From positions 1 to 6,390 of the forward strand of contig PLXU01000025.1 in assembly GCA_003151555.1 (NCBI GenBank): a stretch of DNA of 6,390 nucleotides, in the 5' to 3' direction. Numbering within the stretch: position 1 is the first letter of the stretch; every line of letters begins with the position of its first letter. Below the pieces are notes generated by a model. That model saw nothing but the letters and a program-made list of their open reading frames with translations, did not search any database and was not told the origin of the DNA. This document shows positions 6,331 through 6,390 of this stretch, piece after piece. The position numbers and the translations under genes are program-made. This DNA comes from Acidimicrobiaceae bacterium. GTDB taxonomy: Bacteria > Actinomycetota > Acidimicrobiia > Acidimicrobiales > RAAP-2.

Positions 6331-6390
6331 GGGCGAGTGGCGGAATTGGCAGACGCGCAGGCTTCAGGTGCCTGTATTCGAAAGGATGTG
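6331..6390 (+). tRNA. tRNA-Leu (anticodon CAG), 5' part
   Basis: The first 60 bases of a leucine tRNA that runs off the window. The acceptor 5' strand is GGGCGAG (6331-6337), followed by TG and a D-arm with the leucine-type GCGGAATTGGCAGACGC. The anticodon stem pairs perfectly (CAGGC 6358-6362 with GCCTG 6370-6374) around the loop TTCAGGT, giving anticodon CAG at 6365-6367, which reads CUG. A long variable arm (a short stem capped by GAAA, 6376-6387) shows a class II tRNA and, with the D-arm, fits Leu rather than Ser. The T-arm and 3' acceptor strand lie outside, so pairing of the acceptor stem cannot be tested. In M. tuberculosis, as I recall, a tRNA-Leu gene also lies next to fhaA. Confidence 0.95.

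Overview
The window is the conserved actinobacterial morphogenesis and signalling locus around pknB. It reads right to left on the minus strand as fhaA, fhaB, pstP, pbpA, pknB, crgA. At the left end a plus-strand thiolase gene stops just past the 3' end of crgA. At the right end a plus-strand tRNA-Leu(CAG) begins and diverges from fhaA. GC content looks high (roughly 60 percent by eye). The gene order and the presence of crgA, which is restricted to Actinobacteria, place the DNA in that phylum. The thin version of the cluster (one kinase, short FhaA), moderate GC and a Thr-rich extracytoplasmic tail suggest a lineage outside the mycobacteria and streptomycetes, possibly Acidimicrobiia. That finer placement is inference.

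Layout: 1-147, C-terminus of a thiolase (+). 148-178, short convergent gap. 179-454, crgA. 494-2386, PASTA-domain Ser/Thr kinase pknB. 2428-3933, class B penicillin-binding protein pbpA. 3937-5154, PP2C phosphatase pstP. 5151-5600, membrane-anchored FHA protein fhaB. 5597-6244, DUF3662-FHA protein fhaA. 6245-6330, divergent intergenic region. 6331 to the window end, tRNA-Leu. No gap between genes exceeds 90 bases. I see no mobile element, CRISPR array or pseudogene.

The six minus-strand genes look like one operon. The fhaA/fhaB and fhaB/pstP stops overlap the next start in TTGA, pstP and pbpA are 3 bases apart, and the remaining gaps are 41 and 39 bases. Functionally, PknB is expected to sense cell-wall fragments through its external PASTA repeats and phosphorylate cytoplasmic targets. 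PstP removes those phosphates, FhaA and FhaB read phosphothreonine marks, PbpA cross-links peptidoglycan, and CrgA connects to the divisome.

This is a known system, not a new one. The points worth a second look are departures from the textbook cluster: no rodA/ftsW and no pknA; an S-x-D in place of S-x-N in PbpA; cysteine pairs confined to PASTA repeats 3 and 4; loss of one of the two activation-loop threonines; two consecutive TTG starts; and an FhaA without the long linker.
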